Below are positions 5,927 to 6,686 of a stretch of DNA of 6,686 nucleotides, piece by piece. The position numbers and the translations under genes are program-made. Below the pieces are notes generated by a model that worked only from the letters and a program-made list of their open reading frames with translations, did no database searches and was not told the origin of the DNA. Where the stretch lies: contig JASLAV010000855.1 in NCBI GenBank assembly GCA_030146905.1, forward strand, positions 1 to 6,686. The letters run 5' to 3'. This DNA is from Lentzea sp. Lineage in GTDB: Bacteria > Actinomycetota > Actinomycetes > Mycobacteriales > Pseudonocardiaceae. Position 1 is the stretch's first letter, and every line of letters starts with the position of its first letter.

Positions 5927-6440
5927 GACCTCGCTGGGCCTCGCGGGCGCCGTCGCGCTGCTGCTCGGCCTCACCGCACCGGCACTCGCCTTCGAACCGG
6001 TGAACGTCGTCCACACCGAGAAGGTGCAGGCCGGCCCGTACGACCTGACCGTCGGCTTCAGCACCTGGCCCGTCAAAGCCATGCAGTCGCTGGACTTCAC
6101 GTTCGCGCCGGAGGACGGCATCGCGGACAAGAAGGGCACGCTGACGCTGATCCACGGCGGCGAGACGATGGACGACGACCCGCTCGCGCGCCACCCCCGC
6201 AAGCGGGAGGTGTGGGGTCTCGACATCCAGGCGCTGCCGGAGCCGGGCGCGTGGACGTTGAAGTTCGACATCGACGGCCCCTCCGGACCGGCGACGGGTG
6301 AGCTCGAGAACCTCCAGGTGATGGAGCAGCCCGGCCCGCCGATGGGCCTGTCGTGGGCGATCAGCACCATCCCGCTGTTCGGCCTGGTCGCGCTGATCGT
6401 GATCGCCTGGCGGCGGACGCGGACCCCGGTCCTGGACTGA
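5919..6440 (+). CDS. Operon protein D: secreted beta-domain protein with C-terminal membrane anchor
   Basis: A 173-residue protein with a signal peptide (about 1-24, cleavage after ALA), an external domain (about 25-138) rich in beta strands, and a C-terminal helix (about 145-163) followed by WRRTRTP, a positively charged cytoplasmic end. The domain contains GFSTWPVKAMQSLDFTF and a central His79-Gly-Gly, with His32 and His92 also present. It looks like a YtkA/FixH-type sandwich by pattern, but the resemblance is weaker than for protein B and I do not recognise a named family. The ATG at 5919 overlaps the end of gene C by 8 nt and has AAGGAG (5906-5911) 7 nt upstream, the strongest ribosome site in the operon. 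It has no cysteine, so it is not a typical PmoD or CuA-type protein. Likely role: an outer-face partner of protein C. Confidence 0.87.
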   Translation: MRKTSLGLAGAVALLLGLTAPALAFEPVNVVHTEKVQAGPYDLTVGFSTWPVKAMQSLDFTFAPEDGIADKKGTLTLIHGGETMDDDPLARHPRKREVWGLDIQALPEPGAWTLKFDIDGPSGPATGELENLQVMEQPGPPMGLSWAISTIPLFGLVALIVIAWRRTRTPVLD

Positions 6441-6455
6441 GATCCGGACCTGGAT

Positions 6456-6494
6456 GTGGTGGGCTCCCCGGCCGTGAACCGGGGAGCCCACCAC
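6456..6494. terminator. Strong hairpin terminator after the A-D operon
   Basis: GTGGTGGGCTCCCCGG (6456-6471) pairs perfectly with CCGGGGAGCCCACCAC (6479-6494), a 16-bp stem with a 7-nt loop CCGTGAA. It begins 15 nt after the stop of protein D and is followed by CTTTCC. There is no long T-tract, as is usual in high-GC actinomycetes. It sits between two plus-strand genes and marks the end of the operon. Confidence 0.88.
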
Positions 6495-6569
6495 CTTTCC
6501 GGGTGAAGTTCTGCTCCAAGGGGTTGAGCGAGTGGCTTTGCGGTAGCGCGGTCCGGTAAGCCCTCGGCC
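6495..6569 (+). promoter_or_regulatory. Short intergenic region, probable promoter of the next gene
   Basis: This 75-bp stretch lies between the terminator and the next start codon, so it should hold that gene's promoter. TTGAGC (6524-6529) resembles a -35, but no clear -10 stands at the right distance; GGTAAG (6555-6560) may be a weak ribosome site. No other feature is visible. Confidence 0.3.
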
Positions 6570-6686
6570 GTGCGTTTGCCTCACGCGGTCTGGATTGGCG
6601 GGCTCTTGGTGCCCGCGTTGCTCGCCGCCACCGGCGTGTTCGTTCACGGCGCTGGCATCGAACGGTCGCTGGACGCCGACGTGCGT
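6570..6686 (+). CDS. N-terminal fragment of a membrane-anchored protein (3' end missing)
   Basis: Thirty-nine codons run to the window edge from GTG 6570, beginning RLPHAVWIGGLLVPALLAAT. A short basic start, one hydrophobic segment (about 7-26) and then a soluble part, IERSLDADVR, suggest a single-helix anchor with an exported domain. The style recalls the start of actinobacterial OmpA/BON-domain proteins such as the ArfA group, but the fragment is too short to assign. An in-frame TGA at 6525-6527 with no ATG or GTG between makes 6570 the first available start. It lies beyond the terminator and so is probably a separate transcription unit. Confidence 0.5.
   Translation, partial: MRLPHAVWIGGLLVPALLAATGVFVHGAGIERSLDADVR

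Noticed and set aside
4805..6370. Long minus-strand open frame of 521 codons opposite genes C and D
   Set aside because: Low-complexity His/Asp/Arg/Ala-rich translation, typical of the antisense frame of a high-GC gene. Genes C and D on the plus strand have ribosome sites, helices and signal peptides.
5919..6440. Calling protein D a PmoD homologue because of its signal peptide, external domain and C-terminal helix
   Set aside because: As I recall, PmoD-type copper sites use cysteines and protein D has none. Topology alone is too general.
6456..6494. Inverted repeat as a mobile-element end or attachment site
   Set aside because: It lies 15 nt after an operon stop with a short loop, there is no transposase or integrase in the window, and no direct repeat was seen. 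A terminator explains it fully.
5745..6647. Minus-strand open frame of 300 codons across the operon end
   Set aside because: It crosses the strong terminator hairpin, is rich in Arg/Gly/His, and is antisense to gene D.

Overview
The window looks like chromosomal DNA from a high-GC actinomycete. Codons end almost entirely in G or C, GTG starts and stop/start overlaps are common, and the kinase/regulator pair and the MpaB/DUF2236-type oxygenase are of kinds common in actinobacteria. A Pseudonocardiaceae-like host is my guess from general style only; no marker gene is present.

Layout. (1) Positions 1-1143, plus strand: the 3' part of a gene whose product ends an MpaB/DUF2236-type oxygenase domain and continues into a calerythrin-like EF-hand domain. 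(2) Positions 1151-2955, minus strand, convergent with (1): a two-component pair made of a HisKA_3 sensor kinase with a multi-pass membrane sensor and a NarL/LuxR response regulator, joined by an ATGA overlap. (3) Positions 2956-3091: a 136-bp divergent promoter region with a perfect 16-bp palindrome exactly midway between the two start codons. (4) Positions 3092-6440, plus strand: a tight four-gene operon for envelope proteins, called A-D here. A is a signal peptide, a beta domain, two membrane helices and two His-rich domains. B is a small anchored YtkA/FixH-like protein. C is a roughly 10-helix membrane protein with a duplicated W-D-x2-W-H...G-x-D...P-H motif. D is a secreted, C-terminally anchored protein. 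(5) A strong hairpin terminator at 6456-6494, followed by the first 39 codons of another gene with a membrane-anchor start.

The most interesting part is the A-D operon with its divergent two-component system. All four products are exported or membrane proteins. None of their 1111 residues is cysteine, and A and C carry repeated His/Asp motifs that look like metal sites. Copper handling, or a distant relative of copper membrane monooxygenases, is a reasonable hypothesis. C contains the exact D-x3-H-x12-H spacing of the PmoC copper site, and A has the PmoB-like order of soluble domain, two helices, soluble domain. No sequence search or structure prediction was possible here, so this remains a hypothesis. 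The divergent kinase/regulator pair is the natural candidate regulator of the operon.
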